Below, piece by piece: positions 44,101-51,651 of a stretch of DNA of 64,000 bases. The notes under the pieces were generated by a model that did not search any database, was not told where the DNA came from, and saw nothing but the letters and a program-made list of their open reading frames with translations. The stretch lies in NCBI RefSeq assembly GCF_900104175.1, contig NZ_FNIX01000025.1, forward strand, positions 1 to 64,000, written 5' to 3'. Position numbers and translations under genes: made by a program. This DNA is from Lentzea jiangxiensis. Lineage in GTDB: Bacteria > Actinomycetota > Actinomycetes > Mycobacteriales > Pseudonocardiaceae. Position 1 is the stretch's first letter, and every line of letters starts with the position of its first letter.

Positions 44101-44248
44101 CGCGCAGGGCCACGGCCCGGTCCGCGAGGGTCACGTGCAGGGACGAGGCGTCGTCCTCCGCGTACACCGCCATGGTGCGAATCCCCAGGTCGGCTGCCGC
44201 GCGCAGCACGCGGACGGCGACCTCACCCCGGTTGGCGACGAGCAGCAC
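41147..44248 (-). CDS. Single-chain acyl-CoA carboxylase (biotin carboxylase-BCCP-carboxyltransferase)
   Basis: A 1033-residue fusion. Order: biotin carboxylase (LLVANRGEVAVRVLRAAADL; VMVKAVAGGGGKGLRAVW; MEANPRLQVEHTVTEM; about 1-450), biotinyl domain (VVLEAMKMQHVV with biotin Lys), and carboxyltransferase (VVAMSYDYAVLAGTQGMRNH to the C-terminus). Most actinobacterial carboxylases are split into alpha and beta chains; a fused form is known as the homohexameric long-chain acyl-CoA carboxylase of Mycobacterium avium paratuberculosis. A Gly/Thr/Gln-rich insert of five six-residue repeats lies between the carboxyltransferase halves. GTG at 44248 is chosen for its AGGAGG site at 44255-44260. Confidence 0.9.
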   Translation of the reverse strand: MLLVANRGEVAVRVLRAAADLGIRTMAVYAEDDASSLHVTLADRAVALRGDSPYLDADQILDAAQGCHAVHPGWGFLSENASFARACSARGLAFVGPSADVLELLGDKRRARELAASLGIPVLDAAPGEFPVMVKAVAGGGGKGLRAVWRPEDLDSAVEACRAEALAAFGVGDVYFERLLTSARHIEVQLVGTTVIGDRDCSLQLRHQKVVEIAPAPLLDPALRKALHSAAVALAEAVGYTGVGTVEFLVAGDAFYFMEANPRLQVEHTVTEMVSGVDLVRTQLLLAWGGDVDFTPHDRGAAVQVRVNQTSGGVLSSFGLPAGPGVRVDTHGYVGYRAGTRYDGLLAKLVVHGEDLDVALNRARRALREFRIEGVSTNLELLRGLLARDVVGATTDFVVDEPVSGMRAPLAGTVVSVSSDSVVLEAMKMQHVVRVSGEVLVSVGDTVSEGQVLATGSAESAEDVEAVDPSFVRPDLAEVLARHDFDRPEAAAKRHARGGRTARENIADLCSDFVEYGGLAIAAQRRRRSLEDLIERTPADGMVAGIGVVNGSRVVAMSYDYAVLAGTQGMRNHQKKDRLFALAQQENLPVVLFAEGGGGRPGDTDHSAVSGLDCGSFHAFARLSGQVPLVGVAAGRCFAGNAVLLGTCDVIIAVEGANIGMGGPAMIEGGGLGVFRPEEIGPLDVQVPNGVVDVVVASEEEAVAVAKKYLSYFQASAGVPSPSAHSSSAPAGGPLNSILPDDTDNSGPSAGGRASTGGQTPTGRQTSASEQAPAGGQAWSCADQRLLRHAVPENRLRAYDIRALVHTLADTGSVLELRRGFGKAVVTALVRVEGRPIALIANDPAVLGGAIDADAADKCARFLQLADAFGLPVVSLTDTPGFMVGPEAERTATVRHLTRMVVTGANLTVPFGLVVLRKAYGLGAQAMAGGSLKVPQFAVSWPTGEFGPMGLEGAIKLGFKKELDAIEDPDERKQRYDQMVAMAYEHGKALNVASVFEIDDVIDPADTRRWIATALAPATSRAQGKKRPFIDTW
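41916..42005. repeat. Five degenerate 18-bp tandem repeats within the carboxylase gene
   Basis: Units begin at 41916, 41934, 41952, 41970 and 41988, consensus GYCTGCCCGCCGGTCGRT on the plus strand. In the protein they give hexapeptides such as SAGGRA, STGGQT, PTGRQT, SASEQA and PAGGQA in the linker between the two carboxyltransferase halves. The in-frame 18-bp period would allow copy-number change without loss of frame. Confidence 0.8.
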
Positions 44249-44258
44249 GGCAATCCTC

Positions 44259-44274
44259 CTGAGCGACCGCTTAG
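44259..44274. promoter_or_regulatory. CTRAGC-N4-GCTTAG operator (carboxylase promoter)
   Basis: CTGAGC-GACC-GCTTAG matches the perfect copies at 46249, 46267 and 52888 with one change in the left arm. It lies 11 bases upstream of the carboxylase GTG, over its ribosome-site region. It is inferred to be a TetR-family site shared with the tetR/acyl-CoA dehydrogenase region. Confidence 0.55.
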
Positions 44275-44433
44275 TATGTGACGGCGGTCGCATGTTGCCA
44301 TCTGAAGTCAACGGAAGTCCATACGGAACCGATCGTGGGGACGAGGCGTCAACGGAACACTTCGCCCGCGAAGGGGCGATCCAGTTGGCAGACTCCCCGC
44401 AAACATGCGAAGGGCATTCAGGAGGCCGCAGTG

Positions 44434-45210
44434 GTGTTCAAGAGGATGATGCGCGCGTTCGGCGTGGGCGGGCCGACTGTCGACACGGTGCTGACGAACC
44501 CGAACGTCCGGCCCGGCGAGGTGCTGTCCGGCGAGGTGCGCATCGCGGGCGGCGACCACGCGGCCGAGATCGACCACGTCACGCTCGCGCTGCTCACCCG
44601 CGTCGAGGTCGAGAGCGGCGACAACGAGTACAACACCAACATGGAGTTCCACAAGTTCTCCGTGGGACAGCGGATCATCGCCCAGCCGCACCAGAACCTC
44701 TCGCTGCCGTTCCAGGTCCCGGTGCCGTTCGAGTGCCCGCTCAACGTCGTCGGCGGCATGCAGCTCAACGGCATGCAGCTCGGCCTGCGCACCGAGCTCG
44801 AGGTCCGCGGCGCCGTCGACCCCGGCGACCTCGACCCGATCTGGGTGCACCCGCTGCCGTCGCAGGACGCCGTGCTCCAGGCGTTCGGGCGGATGGGCTT
44901 CCGCTTCACCAAGGCCGACAACGAGCGCGGCCGCATCTACGGCGTGCCGCAGCAGCTGCCGTTCTACCAGGAGATCGAGTTCTACCCGCCGCCGCAGTTC
45001 TCCGGCCGCCTCAAGCAGGTCGAGCTGACGTTCGTGACGACGCCGACCGAGCTGCACGTGGTCCTGGAGGCGGACAAGCGCGCCGGCCTGCTCCGCTCGG
45101 GCGGCGACGCGTACGGCCGGTTCGCCGTGCCGCACCAGCAGGCCGTCGGCACGGACTGGACCGCGACGATCAACCAGTGGATGGCGCAGGTCTCCGGCAG
45201 CCGCTGGTAG
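44434..45210 (+). CDS. Spo0M-like protein (arrestin fold)
   Basis: About 258 residues of the sporulation-control Spo0M family. Family features: FGVGGPTVDTVLTNPNVRPG near the start, LSGEVRIAGGDHAAEIDHVT, LPFQVPVPFECPLNV, GLRTELEVRGAVDPGDLDPI and EFYPPPQFSGRLKQVELTFV. Spo0M proteins influence sporulation, stress and cell shape; their mechanism is poorly known. GTG at 44431 or 44434 follows AGGAGG (44420-44425). It is divergent from the carboxylase gene. Confidence 0.88.
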   Translation: MFKRMMRAFGVGGPTVDTVLTNPNVRPGEVLSGEVRIAGGDHAAEIDHVTLALLTRVEVESGDNEYNTNMEFHKFSVGQRIIAQPHQNLSLPFQVPVPFECPLNVVGGMQLNGMQLGLRTELEVRGAVDPGDLDPIWVHPLPSQDAVLQAFGRMGFRFTKADNERGRIYGVPQQLPFYQEIEFYPPPQFSGRLKQVELTFVTTPTELHVVLEADKRAGLLRSGGDAYGRFAVPHQQAVGTDWTATINQWMAQVSGSRW

Positions 45211-45218
45211 TCCGATCA

Positions 45219-45232
45219 GGGCCGAAAGGCCC
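45219..45232. terminator. Short GNRA-capped hairpin after spo0M
   Basis: GGGCC-GAAA-GGCCC, 8 bases after the stop codon, is a compact hairpin with a GAAA tetraloop. It may terminate the spo0M transcript or stabilise its 3' end. Confidence 0.4.
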
Positions 45233-45316
45233 AACGCACTGCTCCTCACGCTGCGGATCTAGGCCTCCGAAGGGATGATTCGGCCGAGATCCGTTCATCA
45301 GCGGGAGGAGGCGGTC

Positions 45317-45589
45317 ATGTCCATCGGCGGTGTCATCAGCGCGATCATCATCGGGCTGGTCCTGGGCCTGCTCGGCAAGCTGCTCGCGCCGGGCAGGCAG
45401 AACATCCCGATCTGGCTGACCATCCTGGTCGGCATCGCGGCCGCGTTCGTCGGAACGTGGATCGCGCGGCTGCTGGGTGTGGGGGACACACGCGGCATCG
45501 ACTGGATCGAGGTGATCATCCAGCTCGTGCTCGCCGCGGTCGGCGTGTCCGTGGTGGCCGGCGTGTACGGCCGCAAATCGGTCAGGTAG
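45317..45589 (+). CDS. GlsB/YeaQ/YmgE-like (transglycosylase-associated) membrane protein
   Basis: A 90-residue protein with three hydrophobic segments: SIGGVISAIIIGLVLGLLGK, IPIWLTILVGIAAAFVGTWI and VIIQLVLAAVGVSVVAGVYG. The pattern with LGKLLAPGRQNIP is typical of the YeaQ/YmgE family, linked to stress in other bacteria but of unknown mechanism. ATG at 45317 follows GGGAGGAGG. Its end overlaps the convergent tetR gene by 8 bases. Confidence 0.88.
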   Translation: MSIGGVISAIIIGLVLGLLGKLLAPGRQNIPIWLTILVGIAAAFVGTWIARLLGVGDTRGIDWIEVIIQLVLAAVGVSVVAGVYGRKSVR

Positions 45590-46205
45590 CGGGGCGGACC
45601 ATCCTCAGGACGAGGTCGGCGTACAGCGCGCCGATCTCGTCCGGGGTCCGCTTCCCGCCCGGCTGGTACCAGCGCGCGACGTCGATGCACAGCGACAGCA
45701 CGGCCAGGGTCGCGCCCTTCACGTCCGGGACGTCGAACACGCCCTCCGCGACGCCGTCCTCGAGGTAGGACCGCATCCGCTGCTCGATCTGCCGGCGCAG
45801 CTCCGCCACCCTCTCGTGGTGTTCGGCGGAGAGCGCGCTCAGCTCGTACTGCACCACGCGCGCCGTGGTGTGGAACGCCGCGTGCCAGCCCGCGAACGCC
45901 GACACGGCGTTCTTCAGCCGTTCCACCGCGTCGTCGCCCTCGATGCCCGCCAGCAGCGCCAGCGACGTCTCGTGGCCCACCAGCGAGATGTTGAAGAGCA
46001 GCTCTTCCTTCGAGCGGTAGTGGATGTAGACGGCCGCGGGGGACATCCCCGCGAGCGAGGCGATGTCCCGGGTGGTCGTGGCGTGGTATCCCTTTTCCGC
46101 GAACGCGCGGACGGCCGCGATGAGCATCCGGCGGGCGGCTTCCGGGGTGACCGTGCGCCAGATCTCGTCGAGCAGCGCGAACCCGTCCACTCCGGTCGTC
46201 GTCAT
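45582..46205 (-). CDS. TetR-family regulator of the acyl-CoA locus
   Basis: A 207-residue repressor. The helix-turn-helix is at about residues 28-72 (AVRAFAEKGYHATTTRDIAS, then MSPAAVYIHYRSKEELLFNI), and the C-terminal domain carries VVQYELSALSAEHHERVAEL. Divergent from an acyl-CoA dehydrogenase gene, with two tandem CTAAGC-N4-GCTTAG sites between them; the same site occurs at two other promoters of the locus. An acyl-CoA is the likely inducer. ATG at 46205 is preceded by GAGGAG at 7-base spacing. Confidence 0.88.
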   Translation of the reverse strand: MTTTGVDGFALLDEIWRTVTPEAARRMLIAAVRAFAEKGYHATTTRDIASLAGMSPAAVYIHYRSKEELLFNISLVGHETSLALLAGIEGDDAVERLKNAVSAFAGWHAAFHTTARVVQYELSALSAEHHERVAELRRQIEQRMRSYLEDGVAEGVFDVPDVKGATLAVLSLCIDVARWYQPGGKRTPDEIGALYADLVLRMVRPAT

Positions 46206-46248
46206 CGGTGCTCCTCGCGTGTTGACAGGTGATGGATCGTACTGCACG

Positions 46249-46264
46249 CTAAGCGTGCGCTTAG
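46249..46264. promoter_or_regulatory. CTAAGC-N4-GCTTAG operator (tandem copy 1)
   Basis: CTAAGC-GTGC-GCTTAG, a perfect inverted repeat in the space between tetR (start 46205) and the acyl-CoA dehydrogenase gene (start 46297). A TTGACA hexamer at 46222-46227 lies just upstream and may be the -35 box of the dehydrogenase promoter. Confidence 0.65.
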
Positions 46265-46266
46265 CG

Positions 46267-46282
46267 CTAAGCAACCGCTTAG
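46267..46282. promoter_or_regulatory. CTAAGC-N4-GCTTAG operator (tandem copy 2)
   Basis: CTAAGC-AACC-GCTTAG, exactly 18 bases from the first copy, so two dimers would sit nearly two helical turns apart on one side of the DNA. It ends 14 bases before the dehydrogenase GTG. Confidence 0.65.
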
Positions 46283-46296
46283 TATGGAGGTAAGTC

Positions 46297-47442
46297 GTGC
46301 AGCGGACGCTGTTCAACGAGGATCACGCCGCGTTCCGGGAGTCGGCGAAAGCGTTCGTCGAGCGCACGATCACGCCGAACGTCGAGAAGTTCATCGAGCA
46401 GCGCGTGATCGACCGGGACGTGTGGCTGGAGGCCGGGCGCCAGGGCCTGCTGGGCCTGGAGATCCCCGAGGAGTACGGCGGCAGCGGGGCGAACGACTAC
46501 CGCTTCAACACCGTCTTCGCCGAGGAGCTGTGCCGGGTCAACGCCGCGGTCGCGTCCTCGCTCGGCATCCACGGCGACGTCGTGGCGCCCTACCTCGTCG
46601 ACCTGTGCACCGAGGAGCAGAAGCAGCGCTGGCTGCCCGGCATGTGCACCGGCGAGATCAAGACCGGCATCGCGATGACCGAGCCGTCCGGCGGCTCCGA
46701 CCTCGCCGCCCTGAAGACCAACGCCGTGCGCGACGGTGACGACTGGATCCTCAACGGCTCCAAGACGTTCATCACCAACGGCTACACCGCCGACATGATC
46801 GTCGTCGCCGCCCGCACCGACCCGTCGAAGGGCTCGCGCGGCATCTCGCTGTTCGCCGTCGAGACCGGCATGCCGGGCTTCGAGCGCGGCCGCAAGCTCG
46901 ACAAGGTCGGCCAGCACCCGTCCGACACCGCGGAGCTGTTCTTCTCCGACGTGCGCCTGCCCGCCGCGAACCTGATCGGCGAAGAAGGCCAGGGCTTCAT
47001 CTACATGATGGAACGCCTGCCGCAGGAGCGCATCGGCGCCGCCATCTCGAACCTGGCGCACGCGCAGGGCATCTTCGACGAGACGCTCGAGTACGTGAAG
47101 GAGCGCAAGGCCTTCGGCCAGGCGATCGGCAAGTTCCAGCACAACAAGTTCCTGCTCTCCGAGCTGCGCACCAAGCTCGACGTCACGCAGGCGTTCGTCG
47201 ACACGCTGACGATGCAGCACGTCCGCGGTGAGCTGAGCCCGGTCGAGGCGGCGCAGGCGAAGTACTGGAGCGCCGACATCGAGAACGAGGTCATCGACGC
47301 CTGCGTGCAGCTGCACGGCGGCTACGGCTACATGACCGAGTACCGCGTCGCCCGCGCGTGGATGGACGCCCGCGTCACGAAGATCTGGGCCGGCTCCAAC
47401 GAGATCATGAAGGAACTCATCGGCCGCGAACTGGGCCTGTAA
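46297..47442 (+). CDS. Acyl-CoA dehydrogenase
   Basis: A 381-residue FAD enzyme. Motifs: IAMTEPSGGSDLAALKTNAV, GSKTFITNGYTADMIVVAAR, QLHGGYGYMTEYRVARAWMD. At the position of the usual C-terminal catalytic Glu the motif is IWAGSNEIM, with Gly, as in long-chain and isovaleryl-CoA-type enzymes, whose base is in an earlier helix. GTG at 46297 has GGAGG 6-7 bases upstream. First gene of an operon with a thiolase (12 bases apart) and an SDR. Confidence 0.92.
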   Translation: MQRTLFNEDHAAFRESAKAFVERTITPNVEKFIEQRVIDRDVWLEAGRQGLLGLEIPEEYGGSGANDYRFNTVFAEELCRVNAAVASSLGIHGDVVAPYLVDLCTEEQKQRWLPGMCTGEIKTGIAMTEPSGGSDLAALKTNAVRDGDDWILNGSKTFITNGYTADMIVVAARTDPSKGSRGISLFAVETGMPGFERGRKLDKVGQHPSDTAELFFSDVRLPAANLIGEEGQGFIYMMERLPQERIGAAISNLAHAQGIFDETLEYVKERKAFGQAIGKFQHNKFLLSELRTKLDVTQAFVDTLTMQHVRGELSPVEAAQAKYWSADIENEVIDACVQLHGGYGYMTEYRVARAWMDARVTKIWAGSNEIMKELIGRELGL

Positions 47443-47454
47443 GAGGAGAACGGC

Positions 47455-48651
47455 ATGCCTGAAGCAGTCATCGTCTCCACCGCCCGGTCGCCGATCGGCC
47501 GTGCCCGCAAGGGTTCCCTCGCGTCGATCAGGCCCGACGACCTGGCCGCGCAGGTGATCTCGGCGGCGCTGGGCGACCTCCCGGCGTCCGAGATCACCGA
47601 CCTGCACCTCGGGTGCGCCGAGCCGCAGGACGAGCACGGCCAGAACATCGCGCGCCGCGTCGCCGTGCAGCTCGGGTACGACACCCTGCCCGGCACGACC
47701 GTGAACCGGTTCTGTGCGTCGTCGGTGCAGACCGCGCGCATGGCCTTCCACGCCATCAAGGCGGGCGAGGGGCACGCGTTCATCTCGGCCGGTGTCGAGT
47801 GCGTCTCCCGGTACATGCACTCCGGCGTGCCGTCGTCCAACCCGTTGTTCGACGAGGCGCAGCAGCGGACGCTCGACACCGCCGCCTCGAACGCGCCGTG
47901 GACCGACCCGCGCCTGGACGGCCGGCTGCCCGACTACTACATCGCGATGGGCCAGACGGCCGAGAACGTCGCGACGCAGCTCGGCATCTCGCGCCACGAC
48001 CAGGACGAGTTCGGCGTCCGGTCGCAGAACCTCGCGGAGAAGGCCATCGCGGACGGCTTCTTCGCCCGCGAGATCACGCCGGTCACCCTGCCCGACGGCA
48101 CGGTGGTCTCCGCGGACGACGGCCCGCGCGCCGGCGTGACCTACGAGGCCGTGTCGACGCTGAAGCCCGTCTTCCGGCCCGAGGGCACGGTCACGGCGGG
48201 CAACTGCTGTCCCCTGAACGACGGCGCCGCCGCTGTCGTGGTCATGAGCGACGTGCGGGCCCGCGAGCTCGGCCTGACCCCGTTGGCGCGCATCGTGTCC
48301 ACGGGTGTCTCGGGCCTCTCGCCGGAGATCATGGGACTCGGCCCGGTCGACGCGACGAAGCAGGCCCTGGACCACGCCGGTCTGTCCATTTCGGACATCG
48401 ACCTGGTGGAGATCAACGAGGCGTTCGCCGTCCAGGTGCTCGGCAGCCAGCGGCAGCTGGGCATCGACGTCGACCGGCTGAACGTGCACGGCGGCGCCAT
48501 CGCCCTCGGCCACCCGTTCGGCTCGACCGGTGCGCGGATCATGACGACGCTGATCAACGGCATGCGGGCCCGCGACGCCCAGCTCGGCCTCGAGACGATG
48601 TGCGTCGGCGGTGGCCAGGGCATGGCGATCATCCTGGAACGACTGAGCTGA
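47455..48651 (+). CDS. Acetyl-CoA C-acyltransferase (thiolase)
   Basis: A 398-residue thiolase for 3-ketoacyl-CoA cleavage. The nucleophile Cys is in TTVNRFCASSVQTARM (about residue 88); VEINEAFAVQVLG, NVHGGAIALGHPFGSTGARI with the catalytic His, and CVGGGQGMAIIL with the second Cys complete the active site. The order dehydrogenase-thiolase-SDR indicates a beta-oxidation module. GAGGAG precedes the ATG. Confidence 0.93.
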   Translation: MPEAVIVSTARSPIGRARKGSLASIRPDDLAAQVISAALGDLPASEITDLHLGCAEPQDEHGQNIARRVAVQLGYDTLPGTTVNRFCASSVQTARMAFHAIKAGEGHAFISAGVECVSRYMHSGVPSSNPLFDEAQQRTLDTAASNAPWTDPRLDGRLPDYYIAMGQTAENVATQLGISRHDQDEFGVRSQNLAEKAIADGFFAREITPVTLPDGTVVSADDGPRAGVTYEAVSTLKPVFRPEGTVTAGNCCPLNDGAAAVVVMSDVRARELGLTPLARIVSTGVSGLSPEIMGLGPVDATKQALDHAGLSISDIDLVEINEAFAVQVLGSQRQLGIDVDRLNVHGGAIALGHPFGSTGARIMTTLINGMRARDAQLGLETMCVGGGQGMAIILERLS

Positions 48652-48667
48652 AGGGCCTCTGGCGAAG

Positions 48668-49426
48668 ATGGGCATCCTGGACAAGTTCCGCCTGGACGGA
48701 CAGGTCGCGATCGTCACCGGCGCGTCCTCCGGCCTCGGCGTGGCGTTCGCGAAGGGCCTGGCGGAGGCGGGCGCGGACGTCGTGCTCGCCGCCCGCCGCG
48801 CGGACCGGCTGAAGGACACGGCGTTGCTCGTCGAGGCCGCCGGCCGCCGGGCGCTGGTCGTGCAGGCCGACGTCTCGCAGCCCGACGACTGCCGCGAGGT
48901 GGCGCGCGCCGCCGCCGAGTTCGGCACCGTCTCGGTCCTCGTGAACAACGCGGGCGTCGCCTCGGCCGTGCCCGCGTCGCGCGAGACGCCGGAGGAGTTC
49001 CTCGGCGTCATGGACGTGAACCTCAACGGCGCCTACTGGATGGCCCAGGCCGCCGCCGCGGTCATGACGTCCGGCGGCTCGATCATCAACATCTCCAGCG
49101 TGCTGGGCCTCGTGACCGGCGGCATCCCGCAGGCCGCGTACTCGGCCTCCAAGGCGGGCCTGCTCGGCCTGACGCGCGACCTGGCGCAGCAGTGGACCGG
49201 CCGCAAGGGCATCCGCGTCAACGCGATCTGCCCCGGCTTCTTCGCCTCGGAGATGACCGACCAGTACCCGCCCGGCTACCTGGAGAAGATGCGGGCGTCG
49301 CTGCCCGCGGGCCGCGTCGGCGACCCGGAGGAGCTGGCCGCGGCCGTCGTCTTCCTCGCCTCACCGGCAGGCGGCTACGTCACGGGCGAGACGCTCGTCG
49401 TCGACGGCGGCGCCGTCATCGTTTAG
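48668..49426 (+). CDS. SDR-family oxidoreductase
   Basis: A 252-residue short-chain dehydrogenase. Cofactor motif VTGASSGLG, then NNAGVAS, catalytic Ser and YxxxK in ISSVLGLVTGGIPQAAYSAS K, and NAICPGFFASEMTDQYPPGY. It probably acts on a 3-hydroxyacyl-CoA or ketone of the same pathway, because it is 16 bases after the thiolase gene. The exact substrate is not deducible. Confidence 0.88.
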   Translation: MGILDKFRLDGQVAIVTGASSGLGVAFAKGLAEAGADVVLAARRADRLKDTALLVEAAGRRALVVQADVSQPDDCREVARAAAEFGTVSVLVNNAGVASAVPASRETPEEFLGVMDVNLNGAYWMAQAAAAVMTSGGSIINISSVLGLVTGGIPQAAYSASKAGLLGLTRDLAQQWTGRKGIRVNAICPGFFASEMTDQYPPGYLEKMRASLPAGRVGDPEELAAAVVFLASPAGGYVTGETLVVDGGAVIV

Positions 49427-49455
49427 CCGCTGGACACGTCGGGGACGATCAGCAC

Positions 49456-49998
49456 GTGATCGCATTGGACCAGGTGCTGGTCGTCGACGTGGAGTCGACG
49501 TGCTGGGAGGCCTCGCCGCCGCCGGGCGAGGTCTCGGAGATCATCGAGATCGGCATCTGCCCGGTCGAGGTGGCGTCGGGCAGGCGCGGCGATCGGCGCA
49601 GCATCCTCGTGCGGCCTTCCCGCTCGTCCGTCAGCCGCTTCTGCACCGGCCTCACGACCCTGACCGCCGACCAGGTCGCCGGCGGCATCTCGTTCGCGGA
49701 GGCGTGCGCGTTGCTGCGCAGGGAGTACAGGTCGGACAACAGGGTCTGGGCGTCGTACGGCGACTACGACCGCAAGATGTTCGAACGCCAGTGCGCGGAC
49801 TTCGGCGTCCGCTACCCGTTCGGGCCGCGGCACGTGAACGTCAAGACGCTCTTCGCCCTGAGCCGCGCGCTGCCCCGTGAGGTCGGCATGGCCGAGGCGG
49901 TGCGGCTCACCGGCCGCGAGGTCGACGGCACGCACCACCGCGGCCACGACGACGCGTTCAACATCGCCGGACTGCTGGCCGGCCTGCTCAGAAGGTGA
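49456..49998 (+). CDS. DEDDh 3'-5' exonuclease family protein
   Basis: A 180-residue RNase T/DnaQ-fold exonuclease. Exo I is VLVVDVESTCWE with Asp and Glu, Exo II region is SYGDYDRKMFERQCADFG, and Exo III is HHRGHDDAFNIAGLLAGLL with His and Asp. It resembles the KapD/ERI-1-like group, whose targets are RNA or small nucleic acids. The GTG start lies 29 bases after the SDR stop; no functional link with the operon is evident. It overlaps the convergent DUF2855 gene by 11 bases. Confidence 0.85.
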   Translation: MIALDQVLVVDVESTCWEASPPPGEVSEIIEIGICPVEVASGRRGDRRSILVRPSRSSVSRFCTGLTTLTADQVAGGISFAEACALLRREYRSDNRVWASYGDYDRKMFERQCADFGVRYPFGPRHVNVKTLFALSRALPREVGMAEAVRLTGREVDGTHHRGHDDAFNIAGLLAGLLRR

Positions 49999-51043
49999 TC
50001 ACGTCGGCGGTGCCCGGGTCCGCCCCGCCGCTCAGCACCGCCTGCCACACCTCGACCAGCCCTTCCGGCCCGGTGTGGTGCGCGATCGCGACCCACTCGC
50101 CGGCCTGAGCGGTGAACGCGTGCCACGCCTCCCCGAACCGCTCCGCCAGCCCCTGCGCGCCCCAGTCCGCGGTGCGCTTGCGCAAGCGGTCCGGCGCGAA
50201 GAAGGACGACGTGCGCGGGTCCTGCGACGTGGCCTGGTGCGTCAGGCCGATCGAGATGTCCTCCACGAGATCGGCGCCGAGGCGGTCGTGCAGCGCGGAG
50301 CGGACGTCCGGCGAGCCGCTGAAGTCCAGGTACACCGACGGTTCGACGTCCACCGGGGCCCCGTAGGGCAGCACGGCGTCGTAGAGGCCGAGGCCGGTCG
50401 TGAACTCCACGTTGCGAGGCGACGTGAGACCCACGAGCCGGACTCCGCGGGAGCGCAGGCGGTGGGCCGTGCCGAACGCCGTCTTGCTGGACGCCGACGA
50501 GATCACGACGGTGCGGGCGCCGTGGAAGTCGTTGTCCGCCAGTTGGTCCGCGAGCAGGAACGACGTGAAGAACAACGGGCGGTACAGCACCTGCAGGTCC
50601 TCGAGCGACGCGTCGTAGGCGGGGTCGGACGACGTCACGAGGTAGCTGTTGTAGACGGCCGGCAGCTCGGCGCGATGATCGGCCGTGTCCACGAACCCGG
50701 ACGAGGTCAGCCGCGCCCGGACCACCAGGTGGCTGGCCATCGGCAGGTAGCCGTAGACGCGCGTGCCGACCGGCAGGGCATCCACTGTGGACTCTACGAC
50801 GTCGGCGAAGCCCCACAGCGGGATCACGCCCCGGCCCGGGCCGCCCGCCGGGAAGAAGCCCCAGTAGCCGATGGCGTCGCCGATCACGCCGTAGGTGACG
50901 TTGTTGGCGGTCAGGCCGACCCGGCTGACGCGCAGCAGCACCTCGCAGTCCGACAGGTCGGACGCGGAGGGCGGTTCGTCGCGCAGGACCTCGGTTCCGG
51001 CGAGGTCGCCGCGGTCGACGACGATGGTCCAGCCACTGATCAT
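49988..51043 (-). CDS. DUF2855 family protein
   Basis: A 351-residue protein of the DUF2855 family, distantly related to medium-chain dehydrogenase/reductases. Characteristic stretches are LLRVSRVGLTANNVTYGVIG, GYWGFFPAGGPGRGVIPLWG, FFTSFLLADQLADNDFHGAR and VVISSASSKTAFGTAHRLRS, the last being the Rossmann-like part. The reaction is unknown. It is divergent from a tetR gene only 38 bases away, which probably regulates it. Confidence 0.85.
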   Translation of the reverse strand: MISGWTIVVDRGDLAGTEVLRDEPPSASDLSDCEVLLRVSRVGLTANNVTYGVIGDAIGYWGFFPAGGPGRGVIPLWGFADVVESTVDALPVGTRVYGYLPMASHLVVRARLTSSGFVDTADHRAELPAVYNSYLVTSSDPAYDASLEDLQVLYRPLFFTSFLLADQLADNDFHGARTVVISSASSKTAFGTAHRLRSRGVRLVGLTSPRNVEFTTGLGLYDAVLPYGAPVDVEPSVYLDFSGSPDVRSALHDRLGADLVEDISIGLTHQATSQDPRTSSFFAPDRLRKRTADWGAQGLAERFGEAWHAFTAQAGEWVAIAHHTGPEGLVEVWQAVLSGGADPGTADVITF

Positions 51044-51081
51044 TGCCTGGGTTCTCCTCGGTCGGGCGGTACGCTCCGGTC

Positions 51082-51648
51082 GTGACCGTGCCTGAAAGAC
51101 TGATCGACGCCGCCACCCGCCTGTTCGCGGACAAGGGGTACGAGCGGGTCGCCGTGCAGGAGGTCGTGGAACACGCCGGTGTCACCAAGGGCGCGATGTA
51201 CCACTACTTCGGGTCGAAGGACGACCTGCTGCACGAGATCTACGGGCGGTTGCTGCGCCTGCAGACCGAGCACCTGAAGAAGATCGCCGCGGCGGACGGG
51301 CCGGTCACCAAGCGGCTGCGCGAGGCCGCGGTCGACGTCATCGTCACGAGCATCGACGACTTCGACGCCGCGAAGGTGTTCTTCCGCTCGATGAACCACC
51401 TCTCGGCCGAGAAGCAGCGTGAGGTGCGGGCCGAACGGCGGCGCTTCCACGAGATGTTCCGCGCGCTGGTCGAGGAGGGGCAGCAGGACGGGACGTTCCG
51501 CGCCGACGTGCCCGCCGACGTCGCCACGTACTACTTCTTCGGGTCGCTGCACCAGCTCGGCACGTGGTACCGCCCGGACGGGGACATCCCGCCCGGGCGG
51601 CTCGCCGAGCACTACGCGGACCTGCTGATCCACAGCCTCAAGGCCTGA
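51082..51648 (+). CDS. TetR-family transcriptional regulator
   Basis: A 188-residue regulator. The helix-turn-helix is LIDAATRLFADKGYERVAVQ with VTKGAMYHYFGSKDDLLHEI; the ligand domain includes FFRSMNHLSAEKQREVRAER and YYFFGSLHQLGTWYRPDG. GTG at 51082 or 51088 is possible. It is divergent from DUF2855 and convergent, 3 bases apart, with the MaoC gene. Candidate targets are DUF2855 and the SDR/quinone oxidoreductase unit at 52995, which has a CCGAC-TG-GTCGG palindrome. Confidence 0.85.
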   Translation: MTVPERLIDAATRLFADKGYERVAVQEVVEHAGVTKGAMYHYFGSKDDLLHEIYGRLLRLQTEHLKKIAAADGPVTKRLREAAVDVIVTSIDDFDAAKVFFRSMNHLSAEKQREVRAERRRFHEMFRALVEEGQQDGTFRADVPADVATYYFFGSLHQLGTWYRPDGDIPPGRLAEHYADLLIHSLKA

Positions 51649-51651
51649 TCG

